NCBI GenBank assembly: GCA_016935955.1
Contig: JAFGPY010000065.1
Location: forward strand, 1 to 5,106
DNA: 5,106 bases
Direction of reading: 5' to 3'
Source of the DNA: Planctomycetota bacterium
Lineage (GTDB): Bacteria > Planctomycetota > Phycisphaerae > FEN-1346 > JAACEH01
In this document: positions 1 to 5,106 of the stretch, one piece after another
How the letters are laid out: the number at the start of each line of letters is the position of its first letter
Numbering within the stretch: position 1 is the first letter of the stretch
Made by a program: the position numbers and the translations under genes
Notes under the pieces: generated by a model
The model's input: the letters and a program-made list of their open reading frames with translations, nothing else
Told to the model about the DNA's origin: nothing
Database searches by the model: none

Positions 1-308
1 ATGCGCAGCGGCTCGTACTCGTAGATGCAATCGCCGCCGTTCATCTGGAAGCAGAAGCTCGTCCCGCCGCCGTGGGCCAGCGTGGTGTCGAACCGGCCGC
101 GGGTGTACGCCGGAAAGCCGCGGCCGCGGGACTTCACCCAGTTCAGCGGCTCCTGTTCGCCCAGCTTGACGGCGAACTCGAAGTCGAACGTCTTGATGGC
201 CTCGCGGAGATACTGCTGCACGTCCTGGAGATCGGCCGGCGGGTCGTCCGCCGCGCACGGCACGACCAGCAGCACGGCAAGGATAAGGCCTCGACCCCAA
301 TTCCGCAT
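1..308 (-). CDS. Exported protein of unknown function, N-terminal fragment
   Basis: Partial gene; 102 codons are visible from the ATG at 308 and the frame stays open to the window edge. Residues 1-20 look like a Sec signal peptide: basic start MRNWGRG, hydrophobic core LILAVLLVV (8-16), then PCAA with probable cleavage before D21. C18 is preceded by P17, so it is a poor lipobox and I do not call a lipoprotein. The mature part starts with a short helical stretch (about 25-50) followed by an aromatic and glycine-rich segment including RGRGFPAYTRGRFD (61-74) and GGGTSFCFQMNGGDCIYEYE (80-99), which looks beta-rich. I do not recognise a named family; it has the feel of exported planctomycete proteins. 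The upstream sequence GGGGGTCGTC before the ATG offers a G-rich but imperfect ribosome binding site. It is divergent from deoC and separated from it by repeats. The reading frame is well supported; the function is unknown. Confidence 0.75.
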   Translation of the reverse strand, partial: MRNWGRGLILAVLLVVPCAADDPPADLQDVQQYLREAIKTFDFEFAVKLGEQEPLNWVKSRGRGFPAYTRGRFDTTLAHGGGTSFCFQMNGGDCIYEYEPLR

Positions 309-433
309 GACGACCCCCGATACCGACCGCCGCAGCGCGCAGCAGTTCCCTGGTTATTGGACAACCTGTGTTTACTATCGGCTATTTGCCCGAGACCCCT
401 TAACATGTGCCAGGCGGGTCCGCCAATTGAAGC

Positions 434-461
434 GGGTGCCATGCCTGCTCCGTCAGGCATG
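434..461 (+). repeat. Palindromic unit, GGTGCCAT-head family
   Basis: Head GGGTGCCAT (434-442) runs into a perfect 8-bp stem, CATGCCTG (440-447) with CAGGCATG (454-461), around a 6-nt loop. Head and stem layout match the units at 2899-2928, 2938-2993 and 3065-3089, although the stem sequence differs. Confidence 0.65.
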
Positions 462-487
462 CCGAACGTCGCCGCCGCCTCGATTCG

Positions 488-515
488 CTCGGGCACGCCC
501 GCGCCGTGCCCCTAC
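488..515 (-). repeat. REP-like unit with GTAG head, copy 1 of the GGGCACG stem
   Basis: Stem GGGCACG (491-497) pairs with CGTGCCC (505-511) around a 7-nt loop. CTAC (512-515) follows directly, which reads GTAG against the stem on the minus strand. The whole 28-bp block recurs without a mismatch at 3030-3057. Confidence 0.8.
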
Positions 516-521
516 TGCTTA

Positions 522-549
522 CCGCGTGGGTGCAAGTGTCCCACCCTAC
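522..549 (-). repeat. REP-like unit with GTAG head, GTGGG stem
   Basis: Stem GTGGG (526-530) pairs with CCCAC (540-544), and CTAC lies at 546-549 one base beyond the stem, reading GTAG on the minus strand. The first 15 bases (522-536) are identical to 3002-3016, where the stem is longer and perfect. This copy has a degraded right arm. Confidence 0.65.
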
Positions 550-621
550 ATCTGGGAGGAAGCTTCGTGCGACAGACGAGACGCCTGTTCCGGTGGCGGC
601 TTCTCGACGATCAAAGAGCCA

Positions 622-817
622 AGGCCCGAAGGGCCGACGGGAGTTTAGCCGGGGGCGAAGCCCCCGGATGCTAGGGACATAAGGCACCTCAGCCCCGAAG
701 GGGCGATACCTGTTCGTCGATCAACAGCGTCTCGCCCCTTCGGGGCTCACAGAGTTTGAGGAGGCCGAGGACCGGGGGCTTCGCCCCCGGCTAAAATGCT
801 GACGGCCCTTCGGGCCT
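622..817. repeat. 196-bp nested imperfect palindrome built of GAA/TTC-loop hairpins
   Basis: The outer arms 622-667 and 772-817 are inverted copies that match at about 42 of 46 positions by eye. Each arm holds two hairpins: GGCCC-GAA-GGGCC (623-635) and CCGGGGGC-GAA-GCCCCCGG (649-667) on the left, with their TTC-loop reverse complements at 772-790 and 804-816 on the right. An inner pair, 691-706 and 732-747 (AGCCCCGAAGGGGCGA and its exact reverse complement), shares the same centre near 719. Divergences within the arms fall in the 13-bp linkers. The flanking genes point away from it, so no transcript from them should end here and a terminator role is unlikely. It resembles a paired REP (BIME-like) or foldback element. 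It encodes no protein. Confidence 0.85.
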
Positions 818-900
818 CGGCGGCAGCCTAACGCAGATGCCGCAGTGAAGGCCAAAGGTCTACGCTTCGCCGCCTGCGGGGGTCCTTACCTCCTTGCCCG

Positions 901-929
901 TGGACAGCCGCGACGGCCGCCCGTAGAAT
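901..929 (+). promoter_or_regulatory. Probable sigma70-type promoter of deoC
   Basis: A -35 element TGGACA (901-906) and a -10 element TAGAAT (924-929) are separated by 17 bp; each has one mismatch to consensus. The expected start of transcription is near A936, giving a leader of about 50 nt. A 6-bp hairpin, GCCGCC (938-943) with GGCGGC (949-954), would sit at the very 5' end of the mRNA and could protect it. Sequence match only; the start site is inferred. Confidence 0.6.
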
Positions 930-972
930 GGCCGCACGCCGCCGAAGTGGCGGCCGAGTCACACCGTCTGTG

Positions 973-978
973 AAGGAG
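973..978 (+). promoter_or_regulatory. Ribosome binding site deciding the deoC start
   Basis: AAGGAG lies 7 nt before the ATG at 986. The in-frame TTG at 983 would leave only 4 nt, so the ATG is the better start. Confidence 0.8.
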
Positions 979-985
979 TTGTTTG

Positions 986-1687
986 ATGCCCTGGACCGCC
1001 TCAAGCCTTGCCGCCCTGATGGACCACACGATTCTGCGTCCCGGGCACACCCTCGACGACGTGCGCCAGACCTGCCGCGAAGCCCTCGAGTGGAAGTTCC
1101 ACACCGTCTGCGCCAGCCCGTACGATCTGCCGACGGTCGCAGGCGAACTGGCCGGATCGGGCGTCAAGGTGGGGGCGGCACTGGCCATTCCCATGGGCTT
1201 CGGCACCTGCGCGCAGAAGGTCCGCGCCGCCGAGGAGGCCGTCAGCGCCGGGGCCGACGAGGTGGACTTCGTCGTCAACCTGACGGCCGTGGCCAGCGGC
1301 CGGTGGAACGACGTGGCCGAGGAGTTGTCGGCCATGCGGAGCGCGACCGAGGGCCGCGTGCTCAAGCTGATCTTCGAGACCTGTTACCTGACCGACGACC
1401 AGAAACGGCGGCTGTGCGACCTGTGCTGCGAGGCCCGGCTGGACTTCGTGAAGACGTCGACCGGCTTCGGTCCCGGCGGCGCGACGGTCGAGGACATTCG
1501 CCTGATGAAGGAGCAGGTCGCCGGCCGGGCCCTGGTCAAAGCCTCGGGCGGCGTGCGGACGTTCGAGCAGGTCGAGGCCCTGGCAAGGGCCGGCGCGGTG
1601 CGCATCGGCACCAGCTCAAGCGTGGCGATCATGCGGCAGTTTCTGGGGGAGAAGGCCGAGGGCGGCACCCGTCCGGGCGACGAGTAG
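986..1687 (+). CDS. deoC: Deoxyribose-phosphate aldolase
   Basis: Class I aldolase that reversibly splits 2-deoxy-D-ribose 5-phosphate into glyceraldehyde 3-phosphate and acetaldehyde, the last step of deoxyribonucleoside breakdown, in the cytoplasm. The 233 residues cover the whole TIM barrel and fit the usual length. Visible signatures are LMDHTIL (11-17) at the start of the barrel, EVDFVVN (92-98) with the acid D94, VKTSTGFGPGGAT (155-167) with Schiff-base lysine K156, VKASGG (184-189) with the second catalytic lysine K185, and RIGTSS (206-211) for phosphate binding. All three catalytic residues are present. The segment IPMGFG (68-73) replaces the more usual FPLG-type loop. It has its own promoter and ribosome binding site and no nucleoside-catabolism neighbours in view, so it is probably monocistronic. 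Its 3' end faces the stress protein gene 32 bp away. Confidence 0.97.
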   Translation: MPWTASSLAALMDHTILRPGHTLDDVRQTCREALEWKFHTVCASPYDLPTVAGELAGSGVKVGAALAIPMGFGTCAQKVRAAEEAVSAGADEVDFVVNLTAVASGRWNDVAEELSAMRSATEGRVLKLIFETCYLTDDQKRRLCDLCCEARLDFVKTSTGFGPGGATVEDIRLMKEQVAGRALVKASGGVRTFEQVEALARAGAVRIGTSSSVAIMRQFLGEKAEGGTRPGDE

Positions 1688-1723
1688 CGCGGCGGCAAGG
1701 GCGGGGAATCGCGTCGCGGCTAC
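1684..1723. terminator. Possible stem-loop shared by convergent gene ends
   Basis: GTAGC (1684-1688) pairs with GCTAC (1719-1723). After a single bulged base at 1718 the pairing continues for about six more pairs (1689-1694 with 1712-1717, including one G-U). The stem spans both stop codons, of deoC and of the opposing stress protein gene. There is no T-tract on either side, so it is at best an atypical bidirectional terminator or an mRNA 3'-end stabiliser. Confidence 0.3.
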
Positions 1724-2172
1724 TTGACCATCATCACGGGGCAGGGCACCATGTCGGTGATCTTCTGCAGCTCGCGGGCCAGGAGGTCGCGCGTGGCCTG
1801 GCCCGACTGAAACGCGCCGATGACCACCAGGTCGGCCTCGAGTTGCTTCTGCTGGCTGAGGACGGACGTGTGGTACGGTCCCTTGACGAGCACCTGTTCG
1901 GCCGCCACCTTCTCGTCCAGGGCCATGGTGCGAACGCGATCGAGGTACTTCCGGGCGCTGGTCTCCAACTCGATCTGGAAATCGCTCATTTCCTGCGTGG
2001 CCAGAATGCGGTACGTCAGCAGGTTCTTCAGCGTCTCGGTGTCGATGACGGCCATGGCCGTCAGCTTGGCGCCAACCTCGCGGGCCAGGCCGATGGCCGC
2101 CTCGGCGGCACGGAAACCCTGCTGACTTCCGTCCACCAGAACCATGATGTGGGTGATCGCCTTCTTGGCCAT
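1720..2172 (-). CDS. Universal stress protein (UspA family)
   Basis: 150 residues, a single Usp domain of the usual length with a Rossmann-like alpha/beta fold. The first strand is HIMVLVDGS (8-16), with the conserved aspartate D14. The last part, ADLVVIGAFQSGQATRDLLARELQKITDMVPCPVMMVK (113-150), contains the typical closing strand around CPV. The nucleotide-binding loop, normally G-x2-G-x9-G-S/T, is altered: G119 and G124 are four residues apart instead of two, and AR (132-133) stands where GS is expected. ATP binding is therefore uncertain. The family is soluble, usually dimeric and linked to stress or energy state. It lies 11 bp after the subunit D gene with a strong overlapping ribosome binding site, so it is probably the last gene of the ATPase operon. 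A link to ATPase activity or membrane energy state is inferred from position only. Confidence 0.93.
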   Translation of the reverse strand: MAKKAITHIMVLVDGSQQGFRAAEAAIGLAREVGAKLTAMAVIDTETLKNLLTYRILATQEMSDFQIELETSARKYLDRVRTMALDEKVAAEQVLVKGPYHTSVLSQQKQLEADLVVIGAFQSGQATRDLLARELQKITDMVPCPVMMVK

Positions 2173-2180
2173 GAGTCTAT

Positions 2181-2185
2181 CTCCT
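2181..2185 (-). promoter_or_regulatory. Ribosome binding site of the stress protein gene, overlapping the ntpD stop
   Basis: On the minus strand AGGAG lies 8 nt before the ATG at 2172. Its first two bases belong to the TAG stop of the subunit D gene (TAGGAGA). This arrangement favours translational coupling and fixes the start codon. Confidence 0.8.
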
Positions 2186-2816
2186 AGCGGTCCGGTCCGG
2201 CCGCAAGCCGGGCCTTGACCATCTTCATCATGACGACGCTTTCGCGTTCGCGCTCTTCGAGCGTGTCGTTGATGTACTTGATCGTTTCCTCGTAGCTCGG
2301 AATGAACAGCTTCTCCAGGGCGTTGGTGCGCCGCTGCGTCTTGCGCAGCTCGCGGGCCAGACGCACCACCAGGTTCTGCAACTCGGCCAACTGGCCGACC
2401 ATCCGCAGCACCTCGCCGAACAGCTTGGCGACCTCGTCCACGCGAGCCGTGCTGTCGAGCGCGCCGAGCGACGGCCTGGTGCGGCTATACTCGACCGACA
2501 GGCTCGGCAGAGCGATGCCCATCAGCGGGCGGCTGCGCACCTCGACGTCGTGACCCGCGGCGGCAATCAGGCTCTGGCGGCCCAGGGCGTCGCTGCCCGA
2601 CTCGATGATCGCCTCGCGCAGGGCGGCGTAGGCCTTCTCCAGCAGCGGGTCCAGTTCGCTTTCCATCTTGCGGACGCGGTCCAGGTGGCCCATCAGCTCG
2701 ATGGTCAGAATGGTCCGCTTCTGGTCCAGAAGCTCAAAGCCCTGCGTGGCCGTCGCGAGGTCGCGCTTCAGCTCGAGGTACTTCGATTTTGTCGGCGCCA
2801 CTTCCAGTTTGGCCAT
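2184..2816 (-). CDS. ntpD: V/A-type ATPase subunit D (central shaft)
   Basis: 210 residues, the normal size for subunit D of V/A-type rotary ATPases. D is the central rotor axle inside the A3B3 head and links catalysis to the membrane ring. The N-terminal motif APTKSKYLELKRDLATA (7-23) and following helix up to about 75, plus the C-terminal helix from about 125 to 205, form the antiparallel coiled coil of the family. The signature RRTNALEKLFIPSYEETIKYI (162-182) lies in the second helix. The middle (about 85-120) is the short globular part. The ATG at 2816 is preceded by only a weak site (GGAAACGGAACGAGC), unlike the stress protein gene. The nearest upstream palindrome begins only 20 bp from the start codon, so initiation may be affected by mRNA folding. 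Usually D follows B directly; here 290 bp of repeats intervene. Confidence 0.97.
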   Translation of the reverse strand: MAKLEVAPTKSKYLELKRDLATATQGFELLDQKRTILTIELMGHLDRVRKMESELDPLLEKAYAALREAIIESGSDALGRQSLIAAAGHDVEVRSRPLMGIALPSLSVEYSRTRPSLGALDSTARVDEVAKLFGEVLRMVGQLAELQNLVVRLARELRKTQRRTNALEKLFIPSYEETIKYINDTLEERERESVVMMKMVKARLAAGPDR

Positions 2817-2835
2817 GCTCGTTCCGTTTCCGTCC

Positions 2836-2886
2836 GGGCGGCTCGCCCTTCGGCTGCGCTCAGGATCTCCGACGAGCCGCCCCTAC
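2836..2886 (-). repeat. REP-like unit with GTAG head, long loop
   Basis: A perfect 10-bp stem, GGGCGGCTCG (2836-2845) with CGAGCCGCCC (2873-2882), encloses a 27-nt loop. CTAC (2883-2886) follows directly, giving GTAG against the stem on the minus strand, as in the other units of this family. Confidence 0.75.
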
Positions 2887-2898
2887 GACAGTTTCGTC

Positions 2899-2928
2899 GG
2901 GTGGCATGGCCACGCTCGCGTGGCCATG
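2899..2928 (+). repeat. Palindromic unit, GGTGCCAT-head family (GGTGGCAT variant)
   Basis: Head GGGTGGCAT (2899-2907) runs into a perfect 10-bp stem, CATGGCCACG (2905-2914) with CGTGGCCATG (2919-2928), closed by the loop CTCG. Confidence 0.7.
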
Positions 2929-2937
2929 ATCCTCTCG

Positions 2938-2993
2938 CATGCTTCTGCCCCTCGGCGTCGCTCGGGACCTGCGACAAGCAGAAGATGGCACCC
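2938..2993 (-). repeat. Palindromic unit, GGTGCCAT-head family, compound hairpin
   Basis: On the minus strand the head GGGTGCCAT (2985-2993) leads into the stem made of 2978-2987 and 2938-2948, 10 bp with one bulged base at 2941. Inside lies a second 5-bp stem, GTCGC (2957-2961) with GCGAC (2971-2975). Confidence 0.65.
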
Positions 2994-3001
2994 TTTGCTC
3001 T

Positions 3002-3027
3002 CCGCGTGGGTGCAAGCACCCACCTAC
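3002..3027 (-). repeat. REP-like unit with GTAG head, GTGGGTG stem
   Basis: A perfect 7-bp stem, GTGGGTG (3006-3012) with CACCCAC (3017-3023) and loop CAAG, is followed directly by CTAC (3024-3027), GTAG on the minus strand. It shares 15 identical bases with the unit at 522-549. Confidence 0.75.
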
Positions 3028-3029
3028 GT

Positions 3030-3057
3030 CTCGGGCACGCCCGCGCCGTGCCCCTAC
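3030..3057 (-). repeat. REP-like unit with GTAG head, copy 2 of the GGGCACG stem
   Basis: Identical over 28 bp to 488-515: stem GGGCACG (3033-3039) with CGTGCCC (3047-3053), then CTAC (3054-3057). Confidence 0.8.
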
Positions 3058-3064
3058 ACCCTCG

Positions 3065-3089
3065 CATGGCCGCAAGCGGCCATGGCACC
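3065..3089 (-). repeat. Palindromic unit, GGTGCCAT-head family
   Basis: On the minus strand the head GGTGCCAT (3082-3089) leads into a perfect 8-bp stem, CATGGCCG (3065-3072) with CGGCCATG (3077-3084), around a 4-nt loop. Confidence 0.7.
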
Positions 3090-3106
3090 GAACACCAACC
3101 CCGTGT

Positions 3107-4561
3107 CTACTCCTCGGGCGGGACCAGCGGCTTGAAGGCCGGCTGGTCGCCCAGGGCCACGGCCTCGACCGCGCCTTCGCCCACGTAGTGCGCGTCGAGC
3201 AACGCTTCGCTCAGGCGGTGCAGCTCGCTTCGCGGCAACATGCTCAGCACCTTCCAGCCCAGGTCGAGCGTCTGGTCGATCGATCGGTTCTCGTACTCGC
3301 CCTGGCCCAGGAACTTCATCTCGAACGTGTTGCCGAATTCCATGTACTGCTTGTCCAGGACGCTGAGCTCTTCCTCGCCGATCACGGCGGCAAGGCCGCG
3401 AACCTGCTTGACGTAGCTGTAGGCGGCGAAGAGCTGGCTGGCCAGAGGCCCGTGGTCGGCCCGCGTGTAGCCCTCGCCGATACCGTCCTTCATCAGCCGC
3501 GACAGGCTCGGCAGTCCGGCGATCGGCGGGTAGACGCCGCGCTGGAACAGCTCGCGCTCCAGCACGATCTGTCCCTCGGTGATGTAGCCGGTGAGGTCGG
3601 GCACCGGGTGGCTGATGTCGTCGGAGGGCATGGTCAGGATGGCCATCTGCGTGCTCGAGCCCTCGCTGCCCTTGATGCGTCCGGCCCGCTCGTAGATTTC
3701 GGCCAGGTCGCTGTAGAGGTAGCCGGGGTAGCCTTTGCGTCCGGGAATCTCGCCGCGGGCCGTACCGATCTCGCGGAGCGACTCGCAGTAGTTGGTCATG
3801 TCGGTCATCAGCACGAGCACGTGGCGGCCGAGGTCGAAGGCCAGGTGCTCGGCCAGGGTCAGGGCCGAGCGCGGCGTCAGCAGACGCTCGATGCTCGGCG
3901 CGGAGGCCAGCGACAGGAACAGGGCCACGTTGGCCAGCACGCCGCTCTCCTCGAACGTGCGGGTGAAGTACTGGGCCACGTCGTACTTGACGCCCATGGC
4001 CGCAAAGACGATCGAGAACTGCGTCTGCTCGCCCAGCAGCGTCGCCTGGCGGACGATCTGTGCGGCCAATCGGTCGTGCGGCATGCCGCTGCCGGAGAAG
4101 ATCGGCAGCTTCTGCCCGCGGACCAGCGAGTTCATGCCGTCGATCGCGCTGACGCCGGTCTGGATGAACTCCCGCGGGTACTGGCGGCTGTAGGGATTGA
4201 TCGGCGCGCCGTTGATGTCGCGCAGTGTCGTCGAGAGCGGCATCGGCCCGCCGTCCAGCGGCCGGCCCAGGCCGTCGAAGATGCGGCCCAGCATGTCGGC
4301 CGAGACCGGCAGCTCGAGCGTCTTGCCCAGGAACCGCACGCGCGTCGCCTGATTCGACAGGCCCGAGGTGCCTTCGAGCACCTGGACCACCGCCTCGCGG
4401 TCGCCCACGTCGAGCACGCGGCCCAGCCGGTAGTTGCCCTGCGGGTCCTGAATCTCGACCGTCTCGTCGAAGCCCACGTCGTGCGGCTTGCGGACCACGA
4501 CCAGCGGGCCGTCGATCCGACGCGTGCCGACGTACGTCAACGCTTTGTCCCGTACTGCCAT
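3107..4561 (-). CDS. ntpB: V/A-type ATPase subunit B
   Basis: 484 residues, slightly longer than the common 460-470. This is the non-catalytic nucleotide-site subunit of the A3B3 head of a V/A-type ATPase. The N-terminal beta barrel occupies about 1-75 and the nucleotide-binding domain about 85-360. The Walker A position is the degenerate [11 protein letters not shown] (155-165) normal for B subunits. Further signatures are [14 protein letters not shown] (252-265), [14 protein letters not shown] (274-287) and [20 protein letters not shown] (313-332). [12 protein letters not shown] (351-362) carries R355, which by family alignment is the arginine finger reaching the A-subunit site. The helical C-terminal domain follows. 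I place the start at the ATG at 4561, 8 nt after AGAAGG. A GTG at 4567 would add two residues and overlap the subunit A stop by one base. Its C-terminal tail (about 465-484) is proline-rich. A 290-bp repeat cluster follows its stop. Confidence 0.98.
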   Translation of the reverse strand: MAVRDKALTYVGTRRIDGPLVVVRKPHDVGFDETVEIQDPQGNYRLGRVLDVGDREAVVQVLEGTSGLSNQATRVRFLGKTLELPVSADMLGRIFDGLGRPLDGGPMPLSTTLRDINGAPINPYSRQYPREFIQTGVSAIDGMNSLVRGQKLPIFSGSGMPHDRLAAQIVRQATLLGEQTQFSIVFAAMGVKYDVAQYFTRTFEESGVLANVALFLSLASAPSIERLLTPRSALTLAEHLAFDLGRHVLVLMTDMTNYCESLREIGTARGEIPGRKGYPGYLYSDLAEIYERAGRIKGSEGSSTQMAILTMPSDDISHPVPDLTGYITEGQIVLERELFQRGVYPPIAGLPSLSRLMKDGIGEGYTRADHGPLASQLFAAYSYVKQVRGLAAVIGEEELSVLDKQYMEFGNTFEMKFLGQGEYENRSIDQTLDLGWKVLSMLPRSELHRLSEALLDAHYVGEGAVEAVALGDQPAFKPLVPPEE

Positions 4562-4566
4562 CGCCA

Positions 4567-5106
4567 CTACCTTCTTTCCAATTGGTCGAACTGCTCGTCG
4601 ACGCGCTTCGTCAGCGCCTGCAGCCCTTCCTCGTCGTCGTTGGGCACCGTGCTCTTGGCCCGGACCAGTTCCTGCACGACAGCCATCGAGCGGACCTCGG
4701 CCAGCGTGCCGCCGGCGCCGATGAACGCACGCCCGCGCTCGTGGAAGTGCAGCATCGCCCTCAACAGGGCCATCTGCTTGGCCGGCGTCGAGTACATGTC
4801 CACGTCATCAAAGGCGCTCTGCTGCAGCAGCCCCGTCTTGATGATCTCGCAGACGATCAGCACCAGGCGCTGGCTGTCGGGCAACACGTCGGGCCCGACC
4901 AGCTTGACGATCTGCTGCAGCTTGTCCTCCTGCTGGAGCAGGCTGATGGTCTGGTTCCGCAGGTCGGCCCAGCCGGGATCGGTCCGCTTCCACCACGGCT
5001 CGACGTCTTCCAGGTACATGCTGTAGCTGGTCAGCCAGTTGATGGCCGGATAGTGCCGCGCGTCGGCCAGCAGACGGTCCAGGGCCCAGAAGCAGCGGAC
5101 GAACCG
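4567..5106 (-). CDS. ntpA: V/A-type ATPase catalytic subunit A, C-terminal part
   Basis: Partial gene: 179 codons are visible and the frame continues past the window edge. Family members are near 580-600 residues, so about 30 percent is seen. The first visible residues read [32 protein letters not shown], the strongly conserved stretch where the nucleotide-binding domain meets the C-terminal helical domain. VEPWW, then [19 protein letters not shown] and the helices to the C-terminus are typical of subunit A. The ATP-hydrolysing Walker motifs and the family-specific bulge region lie outside the window. The ATG at 5019 is internal, not a start, because conserved coding sequence continues in frame upstream of it. 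The TAG stop (4567-4569) is 5 nt before the ATG of subunit B, so the two genes are tightly linked and probably translationally coupled, which fits their equal 3:3 use in the complex. Confidence 0.97.
   Translation of the reverse strand, partial: RFVRCFWALDRLLADARHYPAINWLTSYSMYLEDVEPWWKRTDPGWADLRNQTISLLQQEDKLQQIVKLVGPDVLPDSQRLVLIVCEIIKTGLLQQSAFDDVDMYSTPAKQMALLRAMLHFHERGRAFIGAGGTLAEVRSMAVVQELVRAKSTVPNDDEEGLQALTKRVDEQFDQLERR
4570..4575 (-). promoter_or_regulatory. Ribosome binding site of ntpB
   Basis: AGAAGG on the minus strand ends 8 nt before the ATG at 4561 and lies within the last codons of the subunit A gene. For the alternative GTG at 4567, this site would be only 2 nt away, though GGAAAG (4574-4579) would then be at 6 nt. 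Confidence 0.5.

Larger units (their letters stand above)
309..985. other. Divergent intergenic region rich in palindromes
   Basis: This stretch lies between the divergent starts of the exported-protein gene and deoC. I find no convincing gene in it: the open frames crossing it have low-complexity, arginine- and proline-rich translations and no good starts. It contains an AT-richer island (about 351-408) that may hold the promoter of the minus-strand gene, three small palindromic units (434-549), a large nested palindrome (622-817), an unremarkable spacer (818-900) and the deoC promoter and leader (901-985). Confidence 0.8.

Noticed and set aside
357..378. Plus-strand promoter TTGGAC with TACTAT
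   Set aside because: The spacer is only 10 bp, far from 17, and a full set of repeats lies between it and any plus-strand gene.
374..410. Minus-strand promoter for the exported-protein gene (TTAAGG and GATAGT, 18-bp spacing)
   Set aside because: Only 3 of 6 and 4 of 6 matches to consensus. The AT-richer island is a sensible place for a promoter, but I cannot fix one from sequence.
143..496. A minus-strand open frame of 117 codons overlapping the exported-protein gene
   Set aside because: Its translation becomes a serine/arginine-rich string over the exported-protein gene, and it begins inside the palindromic repeats. The alternative frame from 308 has a clean signal peptide and natural composition.
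622..817. Strong GC-rich hairpins as transcription terminators
   Set aside because: No T-tracts follow them, and both neighbouring genes are transcribed away from this region.
928..2187. A 419-codon open frame on the plus strand covering deoC and the stress protein region
   Set aside because: It runs out of frame over deoC and antisense to the stress protein gene, with an arginine- and glycine-rich translation. Both real genes have clear family motifs and start signals.
2836..3091. CRISPR array
   Set aside because: The units are palindromes of different sequence and length with irregular spacing; there is no single direct repeat with unique spacers and no cas gene.
2939..5026. A 695-codon open frame on the plus strand
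   Set aside because: It lies antisense to subunits A and B, whose conserved motifs are beyond doubt; its translation is biased in composition and resembles no family. Long antisense frames are expected at this GC content.

Overview
This is a GC-rich bacterial window (roughly two thirds GC by eye). It carries the 3' part of a V/A-type ATPase operon, a universal stress protein gene, a deoxyribose-phosphate aldolase gene, the 5' end of an exported protein gene, and two non-coding intervals packed with palindromic repeats. A V/A-type ATPase in a GC-rich bacterium, an exported protein of a style I associate with planctomycetes, and dense short palindromes suggest Planctomycetota, perhaps Phycisphaerae. 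That placement is an inference from style; no marker gene is present to prove it.

Layout from left to right. 1-308 (minus) is the N-terminal 102 residues of a secreted protein of unknown function, cut by the window edge. 309-985 is a 677-bp divergent intergenic region. It holds three small palindromic units (434-549), a 196-bp nested palindrome (622-817) and a good sigma70-type promoter (901-929) for the next gene. 986-1687 (plus) is deoC. Its stop codon lies 32 bp from that of a convergent universal stress protein gene, 1720-2172 (minus). Then, all on the minus strand and read right to left, come V/A-ATPase subunit A (4567-5106, C-terminal 179 residues only), subunit B (3107-4561), a 290-bp gap filled with six palindromic units, subunit D (2184-2816), and the stress protein gene. 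The ribosome binding site of the stress protein gene begins inside the stop codon of subunit D.

How the genes work together. Subunits A and B form the A3B3 catalytic head of the rotary ATPase and D is the central shaft, so the minus-strand genes encode most of the soluble motor. The stress protein is probably co-transcribed with them. deoC is a separate single-gene unit with its own promoter, linked to deoxyribonucleoside catabolism.

The most interesting signal is in the non-coding DNA. Nine short palindromic units fall into two families. One family has GTAG directly against the stem, which is the hallmark of REP elements mobilised by RAYT (TnpA-REP) proteins. The other has a GGTGCCAT-type head. 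The same modules occur in both intergenic regions in swapped order. One cluster interrupts the ATPase operon between subunits needed in a 3:1 ratio.
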